Positions 8,848 to 17,126 of a stretch of 64,000 nt of DNA are shown piece after piece. Position 1 is the first letter of the stretch. Each line of letters begins with the position of its first letter. The DNA is from DATAAP01 sp041690495 (GTDB lineage: Bacteria > Pseudomonadota > Alphaproteobacteria > CACIAM-22H2). The notes beneath the pieces are model-generated. The model had not been told where the DNA came from. It ran no database searches and saw nothing but the letters and a program-made list of their open reading frames with translations. The DNA lies in the NCBI GenBank assembly GCA_041690495.1, contig JAWLHE010000003.1, forward strand, positions 124,001 through 188,000. The letters run 5' to 3'. Made by a program: the position numbers and the translations under genes.

Positions 8848-9291
8848 GCCGATCGAACAGCAAGTCCAGAGGGCACGGCCCAATCCTCACCAAGGCGAGA
8901 GCATTGACTTCGCCGGTTACCTACTCGCGTCGCTTTGCTGCGGTATTCACATCGACGACGGGAGACTGGAGCACGCCGGCAAGGTGCAGGAACCCCTCTT
9001 TTCGGGCATCCCGGTGTCCGAATGTGGCAATGCTCTCGGCACGGATCTTCGTCTCCATTTGGGCCTGGTTGAGAGACTTGGCACCTGCCCTCCGGACATA
9101 GCGCGCAAACGCAATCAGATTGGCTGCCGGCCGGCCGAGCCCCGGTCCCGATCACCGGCAGTCACAGATGCAGCGGCACATGGACACTTTCGCGATGCCC
9201 GGGTCCGGCCCCACGGGCGCTACGCTGGATCAAGCGCATCGGTCGATGCGCATACCGGCTTTCATGCTCGTGACGGACGCTCGTGCGCCGG
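8848..9291. other. Inter-operon region upstream of hpnB
   Basis: About 440 bases between hpnM and hpnB, both on the minus strand. It must hold the hpnB operon promoter unless transcription continues from hpnM. I could not define a convincing promoter. The only coding signal is a short minus-strand frame described separately at 8921-9058. Confidence 0.4.
8921..9058 (-). CDS. Small hypothetical protein or gene remnant (45 aa)
   Basis: A minus-strand frame from the ATG at 9058 to a TAG at 8921 reads METKIRAESIATFGHRDARK and continues to VVDVNTAAKRRE. Composition is balanced, unlike the Arg/Pro/Ser-rich shadows around it. The same frame continues upstream without an ATG for about 30 codons to a TGA near 9150 and reads as plausible protein there too (GRPAANLIAFARYVRRAG). 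That suggests the 3' remnant of a longer gene, or a small gene with an alternative start. I recognise no family. Confidence 0.3.
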   Translation of the reverse strand: METKIRAESIATFGHRDARKEGFLHLAGVLQSPVVDVNTAAKRRE

Positions 9292-9897
9292 TCAGCCTCT
9301 CAACCGGGCGACTTTCTCGTCAATCCGTCGGATAAGGCCATCGTAGCCTTCGCGGCTCAACACCGACACGAATTCCGAGCGATAGATGGCGAGTTCGCTG
9401 ATCGTGCCCTGCAGGTAAACGTCCACGGCCTGCCATTCGCCGCCGATCTCGGCAAACACGTAGTTGAGTGGAACGGTCTCGCCCGACGACTTCACGATGC
9501 GGCTGAGCACGAGGACTTGCCCCCGGACCGTTTCCTCTTCTCCTAGAAGCTCAAAGCGTTCTCCCGAATAGCCATCGAACCGGGCGGCAAAGGTCGTGAT
9601 GCTCATCTGCCGAAAACGCGCCACGAGCTCCGACTGGCGCTCCGGGCCGAGCCGGCCCCAATGCTGGCCGGTGGAAATCCGAGCCATCTCGGAGAACGAG
9701 AAGGTCCTGTCGAGAACCGGCGCCAGATAGTCGTATCGCCCCCGGAACCTCAGGCGCGCCGCATTCTGCATTACATGGAGCAGCGCATCATTGAGGCGCT
9801 GAACGACGGCATGCGGCTCTTCCGAAGCCGCCCCTGCCGGCGCGACGCAAAGCCAACAAAGCAGCGTCACCATGAGCGGGGCAATTGCGCGTCTCAT
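9292..9897 (-). CDS. hpnM: HpnM, MlaC/Ttg2D-type periplasmic lipid-binding protein
   Basis: A 201-residue secreted protein with a signal peptide (residues 1-23, cleavage after PAGAA) followed by the MlaC/Tol-Tol-Ttg2 fold. Typical elements are the N-terminal helical part, FSFSEMARISTGQHW (DxxxMARxxLGxxW-like) and LVARFRQMSITTFAARFDGYSGERF. MlaC proteins carry phospholipids across the periplasm; HpnM members are encoded beside hpnN and are thought to help hopanoid movement, which is inference. It is divergent from hpnN with only 97 bp between the starts, so one control region serves both. Confidence 0.88.
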   Translation of the reverse strand: MRRAIAPLMVTLLCWLCVAPAGAASEEPHAVVQRLNDALLHVMQNAARLRFRGRYDYLAPVLDRTFSFSEMARISTGQHWGRLGPERQSELVARFRQMSITTFAARFDGYSGERFELLGEEETVRGQVLVLSRIVKSSGETVPLNYVFAEIGGEWQAVDVYLQGTISELAIYRSEFVSVLSREGYDGLIRRIDEKVARLRG

Positions 9898-9994
9898 TGC
9901 GATTCATCATAGCCGGAACGGAATCCGCCTTCCACGATGCTGGCGTCCTGCCGCCGCATTGCGCGGTCGCACCGTCCAGGGATAAAGACGGGGG

Positions 9995-12634
9995 GTGAAA
10001 TCTCCGCGGGTCGGCAATTCCGGATCCTCGGTCCGGGGCTTCGAGCGGCTGCTGTCGGGCTGGACGGCTTGGGTGGAGAGGCATGCCATCCTCGTCCTGG
10101 CCGGTTGCCTTGCCCTCACGGCGATCATGCTCGCGCATGTGCTCGAGAACCTGAAGATCGATACGAGCACGACCGGAATGATCTCGGAGGATGTCCCCTT
10201 CCGCCGGAATGATGCGGCTTTCGACCGCGCTTTCCCACAACGCGACGACACGATCGTTGCGGTTATCGATGCCGCGACTCCCGAAGGGGCCGATCAGGCG
10301 GCCTCCAGCCTGGCCGCCTGGCTCCGATCCCACGGAACACGTTTCGACACCGTGTATGTTCCCGGCGAGCAACCGTTCTTTCGCGCAAGTGCATTTCTCT
10401 TTCAGGACGTTGAAGATCTCTCGAAGCTGGCCGACCGACTGGCCGATGCACAGCCGCTGCTCGGCACGCTTGCGCGAGATCCGACATTGGCCGGACTTGC
10501 GAGCGTCATCACGCAAGCTTCCGAGCATTCGCAGTCCGCGGATGCCGCCGATCTCGGCGTCCTGTTTGGCCGCATGCGGGACGTGGCCGCGGCCATGGAG
10601 AGCGGCGCTTATCTCGAGCTCTCCTGGCTCTCGCTCCTCTCCGATGACGGGAGCACGCTCTCCAGACGACGCTTCGTAATCGCACAGCCGAAACTCGACT
10701 ACGGATCGCTCCAGCCGGCCGGAGCGGCGATGACGGCTTTCCGGACAGGCATACAAGACCTCGGCTTCGCCGCCGGCGGCGTCGTTACCAGGCTCACCGG
10801 CTCCGCCGCGCTCGATCACGAGGAACTCGAGAGCGTACAGCTCGGCGGCATGGCCGCGGTGACGGCAGCCTTCGTCATGAACGCTCTGCTTCTGCTCGCA
10901 GGTCTGAGATCGTGGCGGCTGGTCCTCGCCACCGTCGTCACCCTGCTGGTCGGACTTGTATGGACCGCCGGGGTCGCGACCGTTGCGGTGGGCCGGCTCA
11001 ACCTCATCTCCGTCGCCTTCGCAGTGCTGTTCCTCGGCCTTGCCGTGGACTTCAGCATTCATATCTGCCTGCGCTACCGCGAGGAACTGAGCGGCGGGCA
11101 GCCCCACGTCTCAGCCCTCGCCGTGGCGGGTGTCGTCGTCGGCGGCGCCATTGTTCTCAGCGCGGTATCGGCCGCCGCTGGCTTTCTGTCGTTCACCCCG
11201 ACCGAGTACAAAGGACTTGCCGAACTCGGCGTCATCTCGGCGGCGGGAATGTTCCTTGCGGTGCTGGCCAACCTCACCGTGCTTCCCGCATTGCTGACAT
11301 TGCTGCGTCCACGCGGCGCAGGTCGCGAAATCCCGTACGGGATGCGCCCGATCGAGGGGTTCGTACGACGCCATCCGCGCGTGGTGATCCTGACGTCGCT
11401 CCTCCTGGGACTGGCGGGCATCGTATCGGTTCCGTTCCTCCGCTTCGATTTCGATCCAATCCAACTGAAGGATCCGCGCATGGAATCGGTGAGGACTTTT
11501 CTCGAGCTCGCGCAGGATCCGCAAACGACCCCTTACTCGATCGACATTCTGGAGAGCGATCTTGCCCAGGCCATCGATTTGTCCCGACGCCTGGCCGAAC
11601 TTCCGCAAGTACGGGACACCCTGACCCTGCAGAGCTTCGTGCCGGCCGATCAGGATCAGAAGCTCCCGATCATCGAAGACATCGCATATTTCCTTGGGGC
11701 GGGGCTCGAAGCCTCGCGGGGTGCGGCGCGTTCGACGCCCGAAGAGCGCAAGCAGGCCCACGCGCGGATGGATCAGGCGCTCACGGAGATCACCGGGGCC
11801 GGGGGCACGCTGGCTGCACCTGCCGCCGATCTGCGCGCCGCCCTTCGCAGGCTTCTGAGCGAAGGGCCGGACTCCGATTCCGTGCTGCGCGAGCTGGAGA
11901 GCCGGCTGACGAACCATCTCCCGGTCGCAATCGATTACCTGAGATCCGCGCTGAACGCCAGGCCTGTCGGAATCGATGACCTGCCGGAGGATCTGCGGCA
12001 GCAATGGGTGAGCCCTGACGGCAAGGCGCGCGTGGAAGTGAGACCCGCACACAGCCTCGTGGACAACGAAGCCTTGCGGCGCTTTGCGCAAGCGGTGCAG
12101 AGCATCGCCCCGAACGCCGTCGGAACGCCCGTGATCGTGACCGAGGCGGCGGACGTGGTCTCCCGGGCATTTGCGACGGCGACGGCGATCGCTGCGATAT
12201 CGGTCGTGCTCATCCTGCTCGTCGTACTGCGCAACCTCTACCATACGCTTCTGGTTCTGCTGCCGCTGGCGCTGGCCGCGGCCCTGACCTCGCTCACCGC
12301 GGTGGCGTTTGGCCTATCGCTCAATTTTGCCAACATCATCGCACTCCCCTTGCTGTTCGGGCTGGGCGTGAGCAGTGCGATCCATGTCGTCCTGCGCTGG
12401 CGGGAGGAAGGCAGAGGGAGCGGCCCCGTCCCGAGCAGCACGTCTCGCGGTGTCCTCTACAGCGCTCTCACCACGATCGGCGCTTTCGGAAGTCTGGCGA
12501 TCTCCGGCCACCGCGGCATGGCGAGCATGGGCTACCTGCTCACCATTTCTATAGGGTACACGTTGATAGCGGCGCTGTTCGTACTGCCGAGCCTGATCGC
12601 CTGGGCCGCGTCGGGAAAGACCGGAGAAAACTGA
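9995..12634 (+). CDS. hpnN: HpnN, hopanoid RND/MMPL transporter
   Basis: HpnN moves hopanoids from the inner to the outer membrane. The GTG at 9995 follows a GGGGG tract that can act as a ribosome-binding site. The 879-residue protein has the duplicated RND plan: TM1 near residue 30 and a first periplasmic domain, a block of TM helices (about 270-430) containing GLAVDFSIHICLRYREE, a second periplasmic domain, then a second helix block (about 720-870) with LLFGLGVSSAIHVVLRWREE. It is divergent from hpnM and lies upstream of the predicted head-group genes. Confidence 0.93.
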   Translation: MKSPRVGNSGSSVRGFERLLSGWTAWVERHAILVLAGCLALTAIMLAHVLENLKIDTSTTGMISEDVPFRRNDAAFDRAFPQRDDTIVAVIDAATPEGADQAASSLAAWLRSHGTRFDTVYVPGEQPFFRASAFLFQDVEDLSKLADRLADAQPLLGTLARDPTLAGLASVITQASEHSQSADAADLGVLFGRMRDVAAAMESGAYLELSWLSLLSDDGSTLSRRRFVIAQPKLDYGSLQPAGAAMTAFRTGIQDLGFAAGGVVTRLTGSAALDHEELESVQLGGMAAVTAAFVMNALLLLAGLRSWRLVLATVVTLLVGLVWTAGVATVAVGRLNLISVAFAVLFLGLAVDFSIHICLRYREELSGGQPHVSALAVAGVVVGGAIVLSAVSAAAGFLSFTPTEYKGLAELGVISAAGMFLAVLANLTVLPALLTLLRPRGAGREIPYGMRPIEGFVRRHPRVVILTSLLLGLAGIVSVPFLRFDFDPIQLKDPRMESVRTFLELAQDPQTTPYSIDILESDLAQAIDLSRRLAELPQVRDTLTLQSFVPADQDQKLPIIEDIAYFLGAGLEASRGAARSTPEERKQAHARMDQALTEITGAGGTLAAPAADLRAALRRLLSEGPDSDSVLRELESRLTNHLPVAIDYLRSALNARPVGIDDLPEDLRQQWVSPDGKARVEVRPAHSLVDNEALRRFAQAVQSIAPNAVGTPVIVTEAADVVSRAFATATAIAAISVVLILLVVLRNLYHTLLVLLPLALAAALTSLTAVAFGLSLNFANIIALPLLFGLGVSSAIHVVLRWREEGRGSGPVPSSTSRGVLYSALTTIGAFGSLAISGHRGMASMGYLLTISIGYTLIAALFVLPSLIAWAASGKTGEN

Positions 12635-12834
12635 ATGCGGCGACGGCGCGAAGCACATCCTCCGCGTCGCCCCTTGCTCGAAATCGTTACGCTTTCCCTC
12701 GAGCACTCATTCCTTTGGCCGTCCGCTTGGGCCTCTGGTCGTTTTGCAATCACGCTGTGCCGTTGTTACAAACGGGAGGCTTCGCCCGGAGAAGGATGAG
12801 CCGTGCCGGATTCCTTTTTGGCGCCGAATCAGGA

Positions 12835-13638
12835 ATGAAGGTCATCATCCTTGCAGCCGGCGTCGGCCAGCGCCTCGGCGACGGCCCGGAACACCGTCCG
12901 AAGGCATTGCTCCGATTCGGCTCCCGTACACTTCTGGAGCGGCATCTCGCCATCCTGCATGTCTTCGGCATCACCGATATCGCCATTACGGTCGGATTTC
13001 GTGCCGACCTCCTGGCCGAGGAGGTCGGCCGTCTGGGGCTTGCGGACGCGATCCAGCTGATCCCGAACCCTGACTACCGCGAGGGCAGCGTGGTGTCTCT
13101 TTGGGCCGCGCGCAACGTGTTGGCAAGCGGTGCGCCGATCCTGCTGATGGATGCCGACGTCCTATACGACAATCGCCTTATGGCACGGCTCCTCGAGAGC
13201 ACGATCGCCAACTGCTTGCTGCTCGATCGCAACGTCGAGCCGGGGGAAGAACCGGTTAAGATCTGCGTCCGCGGCGACCGAATCGTCGATTTCCACAAGC
13301 GCCCGCAGAGGCCTTACGAGTGGCACGGCGAGTCGGTCGGCTTCTTTCGATTCTCCCCGGATGCTGCCCGTGAACTTGCCGGCCGGGTTGCGGATTATGC
13401 GGGCAGGGCCGAGCGGCGGCTCCTGGAATACGAGGAGCCGGTCCGTGACATGATCCTCGAGAGCCCGCAACGCGGGTTCGGATTCGAGGACATTTCCGGC
13501 CTGCCGTGGACCGAGATCGATTTCCCTGAGGACGTACGGCGCGCACGCGAGCTGGTGCTGCCCCGTCTTGCTGACAAGGATGTCTTCGACCCTCCCTTAC
13601 CATCGTCGCACCGCACGCGAAGGGTGGCGCGCCTCTAG
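12835..13638 (+). CDS. NTP transferase, cytidylyltransferase-like (sugar/alcohol phosphate activation)
   Basis: A single-domain nucleotidyltransferase of about 267 residues from the ATG at 12835; an upstream in-frame start at 12715 would add 40 unconserved residues. The N-terminal nucleotide loop MKVIILAAGVGQRLG, the RPKALLRFG lysine motif, NPDYREGSVVSLWAA, the metal-binding MDADVLYD and the C-terminal WTEIDFPEDVRRA are all present. This set resembles CTP-using enzymes such as LicC, inositol-phosphate cytidylyltransferases and the N-domain of PntC. The CDP-alcohol phosphatidyltransferase encoded nearby supports a CDP-activated product. Substrate unknown. Confidence 0.8.
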   Translation: MKVIILAAGVGQRLGDGPEHRPKALLRFGSRTLLERHLAILHVFGITDIAITVGFRADLLAEEVGRLGLADAIQLIPNPDYREGSVVSLWAARNVLASGAPILLMDADVLYDNRLMARLLESTIANCLLLDRNVEPGEEPVKICVRGDRIVDFHKRPQRPYEWHGESVGFFRFSPDAARELAGRVADYAGRAERRLLEYEEPVRDMILESPQRGFGFEDISGLPWTEIDFPEDVRRARELVLPRLADKDVFDPPLPSSHRTRRVARL

Positions 13639-13671
13639 GAGAACCCCGGCAGGTCGAGGAGCGAGTGACCG

Positions 13672-14475
13672 ATGCGCCATGAGGATGATGTCGAGGCGAT
13701 GCAGGGCAAGCACCATGAACAGGAGCTGGCACCGGAAGCGGTGCGCACATTCGAGCGCGACGGATACGTGGTCTGCCGCGGCTTCTTTTCGGCCGCAGAG
13801 ATGGATGAGATCGGTCGCTGGACGCGCGAACTGGCGGAGGCCCCCGAGGTTCCCGGACGACATTGGGTTTATCGCGAGCAGAGCCTGAAGGACCGGACCC
13901 AGAAGGTCCTCCAGAGGATCGAGAATTTTTGTGCGTTCCACGCCGGTTTCGACCGACTCTTCCGCCAGGGGCGGCTCGTACGCTGCATCGATCGGCTTTT
14001 CGGCGAGCCTGCGGTACTGTTCAAGGACAAGATCAATTTCAAGATGCCGGGCGGCGGCGGATTCAAGCCGCACCAGGATCAGCAGGCCGGCTGGAGCGCT
14101 TACGCCTCTCTCTTCATAACCGTCCTGATCAGCATCGACGATTCGACGATCGAGAACGGCTGCCTTGAAATCGCCGCCGGCCGGCGTCTTCGCGGCATGA
14201 TCGGCGAGGAATGGAAGCCGATAGACGACGAGGTCATGGCGGCGATGAATGCGGTCCCGCTCACGGCCTGCTGCGGCGACGCCGTGTTCTTCGACAGCTT
14301 CGTGCCGCACGGATCGAAGCCCAATCTCACCGATCGGCCGCGCCGGGCTCTTTACGTCACGTACAATCGCGCCTCGGAAGGCGATCAGAGGGCGCGCTAC
14401 TTTGCCGACAAGCACAGGAGCTTTCCGCCGGACATCGATCGCGACCCGGCCAGGACATATGTCTTCAGGGTATAG
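13672..14475 (+). CDS. PhyH-family Fe(II)/2-oxoglutarate dioxygenase
   Basis: A 267-residue phytanoyl-CoA dioxygenase-family enzyme with the complete iron triad: His134 and Asp136 in KPHQDQQAG, and His213 in FVPHGSKPN, followed by an Arg-rich 2-oxoglutarate site (DRPRRALYVTYN). The segment FKDKINFKMPGGGG just before the HxD motif is of the type I associate with small-substrate PhyH enzymes such as PhnY*/TmpA-like hydroxylases acting on aminophosphonates; that link is from memory and needs testing. Start chosen at the ATG with GGAG upstream. It lies 33 bp after the NTP transferase and probably hydroxylates a head-group precursor or a lipid. Confidence 0.82.
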   Translation: MRHEDDVEAMQGKHHEQELAPEAVRTFERDGYVVCRGFFSAAEMDEIGRWTRELAEAPEVPGRHWVYREQSLKDRTQKVLQRIENFCAFHAGFDRLFRQGRLVRCIDRLFGEPAVLFKDKINFKMPGGGGFKPHQDQQAGWSAYASLFITVLISIDDSTIENGCLEIAAGRRLRGMIGEEWKPIDDEVMAAMNAVPLTACCGDAVFFDSFVPHGSKPNLTDRPRRALYVTYNRASEGDQRARYFADKHRSFPPDIDRDPARTYVFRV

Positions 14476-14567
14476 CGGCGATGCGGCGTCTTCGACTCTC
14501 CGGCCGGCCGCGCGTGTCCGCCGCATCCGGATCGGGGCAGTCGACGTGAATCGAATCCGGAGCGGGA

Positions 14568-15536
14568 ATGCGAGCCATAACGCTTGCGATGTTCCTCATC
14601 GGTGCCGGCGCAGTCATCGCGCTGATCCTGGGCGTCGGGATCGAGTCCGTACGGGACGCTCTCGTGCCGGTCGGCTTCGGGATCGTTCCCATCGTCCTCT
14701 TCCACGCGCTGCCGGTCTTTCTCGACGTCGTGGCATGGCGCCTGCTCTTCCCGGAAGCCCCGCCGCCCCTCATCATACTGTTCGGAGCGCGCTGGATCGG
14801 CGAAGCCGTCAATAACCTGCTTCCAGTCTCCCAGATCGGCGGAGAGCTGGTCCGCGTTCGGCTCGCCCGGATTGCCGGCATTCGGACGATCGACGCAACG
14901 GCATCCGTGCTCGCGGACGTTACGCTCGGGGCGATCACCCAGGTCGCCTTCGCGCTCGCCGGAACCGCTGTCCTGATCGCAGTGTATGAGGCGGACACGA
15001 TTCTTCTCCCCGTTTTCCTCGGCGTGCTGCTCTTCGGCGGAGGCATCCTGCTCTTTTATCGCTTGCAGCGCGGCCGCGCATTGGCCGCCGCATGGCGCCG
15101 CATCCGGGAATTTCCGCTTGCGCCCGCCTGGGCAACGAAGCTTGGCGACCTGGAGCCGTTCCACCGGATTCTCGACGCCATCTATGCTGACCGTACGACC
15201 GTCGCCCGCGCTTGCCTCTGGCGTCTTGCGGGATGGATCGCAGGCGCGGGAGAGATCTTCCTCTCGCTTCATTTTCTCGGATACCCGGCGCGCTGGGCGG
15301 AGGCCTTCGCCCTTGAGAGCCTGTCGCAGGCAGGCCGATCGGCGGCATTCGCGATCCCGGGCGGCTTGGGCGCCCAGGAAGCGAGCTTCCTCGCCGCCGG
15401 CGTCATGCTCGGACTTGACCCATCGACATGTCTCGCTATCGGACTGATCCGGCGCGGACGAGACGTTGTCCTCGGCGTGCCGGGTCTTGCCGCGTACTGG
15501 CTCATCGAGGCGCGACGCCCGGTGCCGGACAACTAG
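14568..15536 (+). CDS. HpnL-like polytopic membrane protein (LPG-synthetase TM/UPF0104 family)
   Basis: A 322-residue integral membrane protein with about eight hydrophobic helices spread over its length. The segment EAVNNLLPVSQIGGELVRVR and the C-terminal IPGGLGAQEASF are hallmarks of the UPF0104/AglD/MprF-flippase-like family that includes hopanoid-associated HpnL. Members are thought to flip or synthesise polar lipids. It follows the dioxygenase by about 90 bp and ends in a CTAG shared with the stop of the opposite gene. The symbol hpnL is likely but not certain. Confidence 0.8.
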   Translation: MRAITLAMFLIGAGAVIALILGVGIESVRDALVPVGFGIVPIVLFHALPVFLDVVAWRLLFPEAPPPLIILFGARWIGEAVNNLLPVSQIGGELVRVRLARIAGIRTIDATASVLADVTLGAITQVAFALAGTAVLIAVYEADTILLPVFLGVLLFGGGILLFYRLQRGRALAAAWRRIREFPLAPAWATKLGDLEPFHRILDAIYADRTTVARACLWRLAGWIAGAGEIFLSLHFLGYPARWAEAFALESLSQAGRSAAFAIPGGLGAQEASFLAAGVMLGLDPSTCLAIGLIRRGRDVVLGVPGLAAYWLIEARRPVPDN

Positions 15537-16132
15537 AACATGGCGAGATCCCTGCGAAACCGCCACCAAGTCCAAAGGAAGAAGGCCGGCGCCCCGATCG
15601 CAGCCGCAATCAGGATCTCCGATTCGGCAGCCAACCAGATGGCGACCGGCACGACGAGCATCGCGTCATCCGGGTCGAAGCCGGCAGCGCTTGGAAAGGC
15701 AGCGGCCCCGGTGCCGTCGCGACGTTCGATCCGCCCGACGAGCCACAAGATGCCGGCAATGGCGCCGCCTGCCAGGAGCCCCATTGCAACAGCGCCCGCT
15801 CCCATTGCACTGTCGCGCAGGCCAAAGCCGATTCCCAGGAAGACAAGGACATTAGCGGAGCAATCGGCGATCAGATCGAACCGATGTCCCCAGGGCGTAG
15901 ATTTGCCGCTCTGCCGTGCGAGCTCGCCGTCCGCCCTGTCGAGAAAGAACGAGATCAGGAACACAAGGCCAGCCGCATTCGACCACTCCCGATCGCCAGT
16001 CGCGAGCATGAGGCTGGAGGCGGCCGCGGTGGCGAGCCGCAAGGCGGTCAGATGATTGGGCGTCACGGGACTCTTCGCCAGCGGACGGACGACCGGACGC
16101 ACGAGAAGATGAACCCAGGTGCTGTGGCTCAT
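15533..16132 (-). CDS. CDP-alcohol phosphatidyltransferase family protein
   Basis: A 199-residue membrane enzyme with the defining motif DG(x)2AR(x)8G(x)3D(x)3D, here DRADGELAR followed by GHRFDLIAD (near residues 65-92), and about five hydrophobic helices. The family transfers a phospho-alcohol from a CDP-activated donor to a second alcohol, at the cytoplasmic face of the inner membrane. It converges on the HpnL-like gene and follows the second mlaC-like gene on its own strand by about 86 bp. With the neighbouring cytidylyltransferase it forms a plausible two-step activation/transfer pair. Confidence 0.87.
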   Translation of the reverse strand: MSHSTWVHLLVRPVVRPLAKSPVTPNHLTALRLATAAASSLMLATGDREWSNAAGLVFLISFFLDRADGELARQSGKSTPWGHRFDLIADCSANVLVFLGIGFGLRDSAMGAGAVAMGLLAGGAIAGILWLVGRIERRDGTGAAAFPSAAGFDPDDAMLVVPVAIWLAAESEILIAAAIGAPAFFLWTWWRFRRDLAMF

Positions 16133-16218
16133 GCGCGGACTACTCCGTGAGGCTCTCCGGACTCCCCGGCACGCCGAGGCGACGACATCTCCCCTCCGGC
16201 GCTCCAGTGACCTCGCTC

Positions 16219-16869
16219 TTACCGCGCGTCTCTCGGCGGCGATGGAACGAGCTCGCGCATGGCTGAAAGCAGGGTTGCCATGGTACCCCCCTTCTCCTGA
16301 ATCATGATCGCGAAGAGGTCCCGCAGCGCGATCCGGACACTGATCCCTTCGACGATGACGTCCTGAATCCTGAAGCGCTCCGCATCGCGCCGCAGCCTCC
16401 AGTCGATCTGAACGTGCGGCCCGTCATTCAGGCTGAGCGCGCTGCGAACCAGAACCTCGTTATCCTCCGCCGGGCGCGTTTCCGTGACGCGGAGCCTCTC
16501 GCTCCTGTAGTCGGCAAGGCTGGCGTTCGAAGTTTGGACAAGCAGCTCGCGGAAGAGCCGAACGAACTCGGCGCGCTCCTCGTCGCCCGTCAGGCGCCAG
16601 TATCGGCCCATGGCGAACCGCGCGATGCCGAGCAGATCGATATGCTCGTCGAAGAGACGACGCAGCTGGTTCGATCGTTGTGCGTCGGGCGTCGCGAGCA
16701 ACTGCGGAACCGTCTCCTCGACCAGCGCGATCACGTATCCCGCAGCCGGATCGTGCGCGCCGGCCGTGAGCTGGGCCGGCGCCTCGTCGCGGCCCCGGTC
16801 CGTGCCGACGGCTTCCGGCGACATTACGACGCTCGCCATGCAAATCGACAAGACCCAGACGACGCGCAT
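16219..16869 (-). CDS. Second MlaC/Ttg2D-type periplasmic lipid-binding protein
   Basis: A secreted protein of about 216 residues from the ATG at 16869, beginning MRVVWVLSICMASVVMS (signal peptide); an earlier ATG at 16932 would add 21 residues before it. The MlaC family pattern is clear: LRRLFDEHIDLLGIARFAMGRYW, then EFVRLFRELLVQTSNASLADY and a C-terminal VDWR-type strand (QIDWRLRRD, QDVIVEGISV). It is a paralogue of hpnM at 9292-9897 but only distantly similar. It lies upstream of the phosphatidyltransferase gene on the same strand, suggesting it carries the lipid made by this cluster. Confidence 0.82.
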   Translation of the reverse strand: MRVVWVLSICMASVVMSPEAVGTDRGRDEAPAQLTAGAHDPAAGYVIALVEETVPQLLATPDAQRSNQLRRLFDEHIDLLGIARFAMGRYWRLTGDEERAEFVRLFRELLVQTSNASLADYRSERLRVTETRPAEDNEVLVRSALSLNDGPHVQIDWRLRRDAERFRIQDVIVEGISVRIALRDLFAIMIQEKGGTMATLLSAMRELVPSPPRDAR

Positions 16870-17126
16870 CCTTGCCCGTATCGGCCATTCAGGTGCGGTG
16901 TCAAATCCACGATCATGCATCGGGCGGAACATGCCTGTGAGGTCTCCAAGTCTACCAGAAAGATCGGCGGACGTTGCAAAGCCGCCGGGACCGGCGGGCC
17001 GGGAAAGACTTGCACAGAAATGGATAAAAATCGTTGCCGATTATCGCCGGAAGCGGTCGGCGGAGGGGCGCCCGTCCCGAACTTGCCGCACGCGTTTGTG
17101 GCGATGCGGCGGGTCAATGGCGCAGA

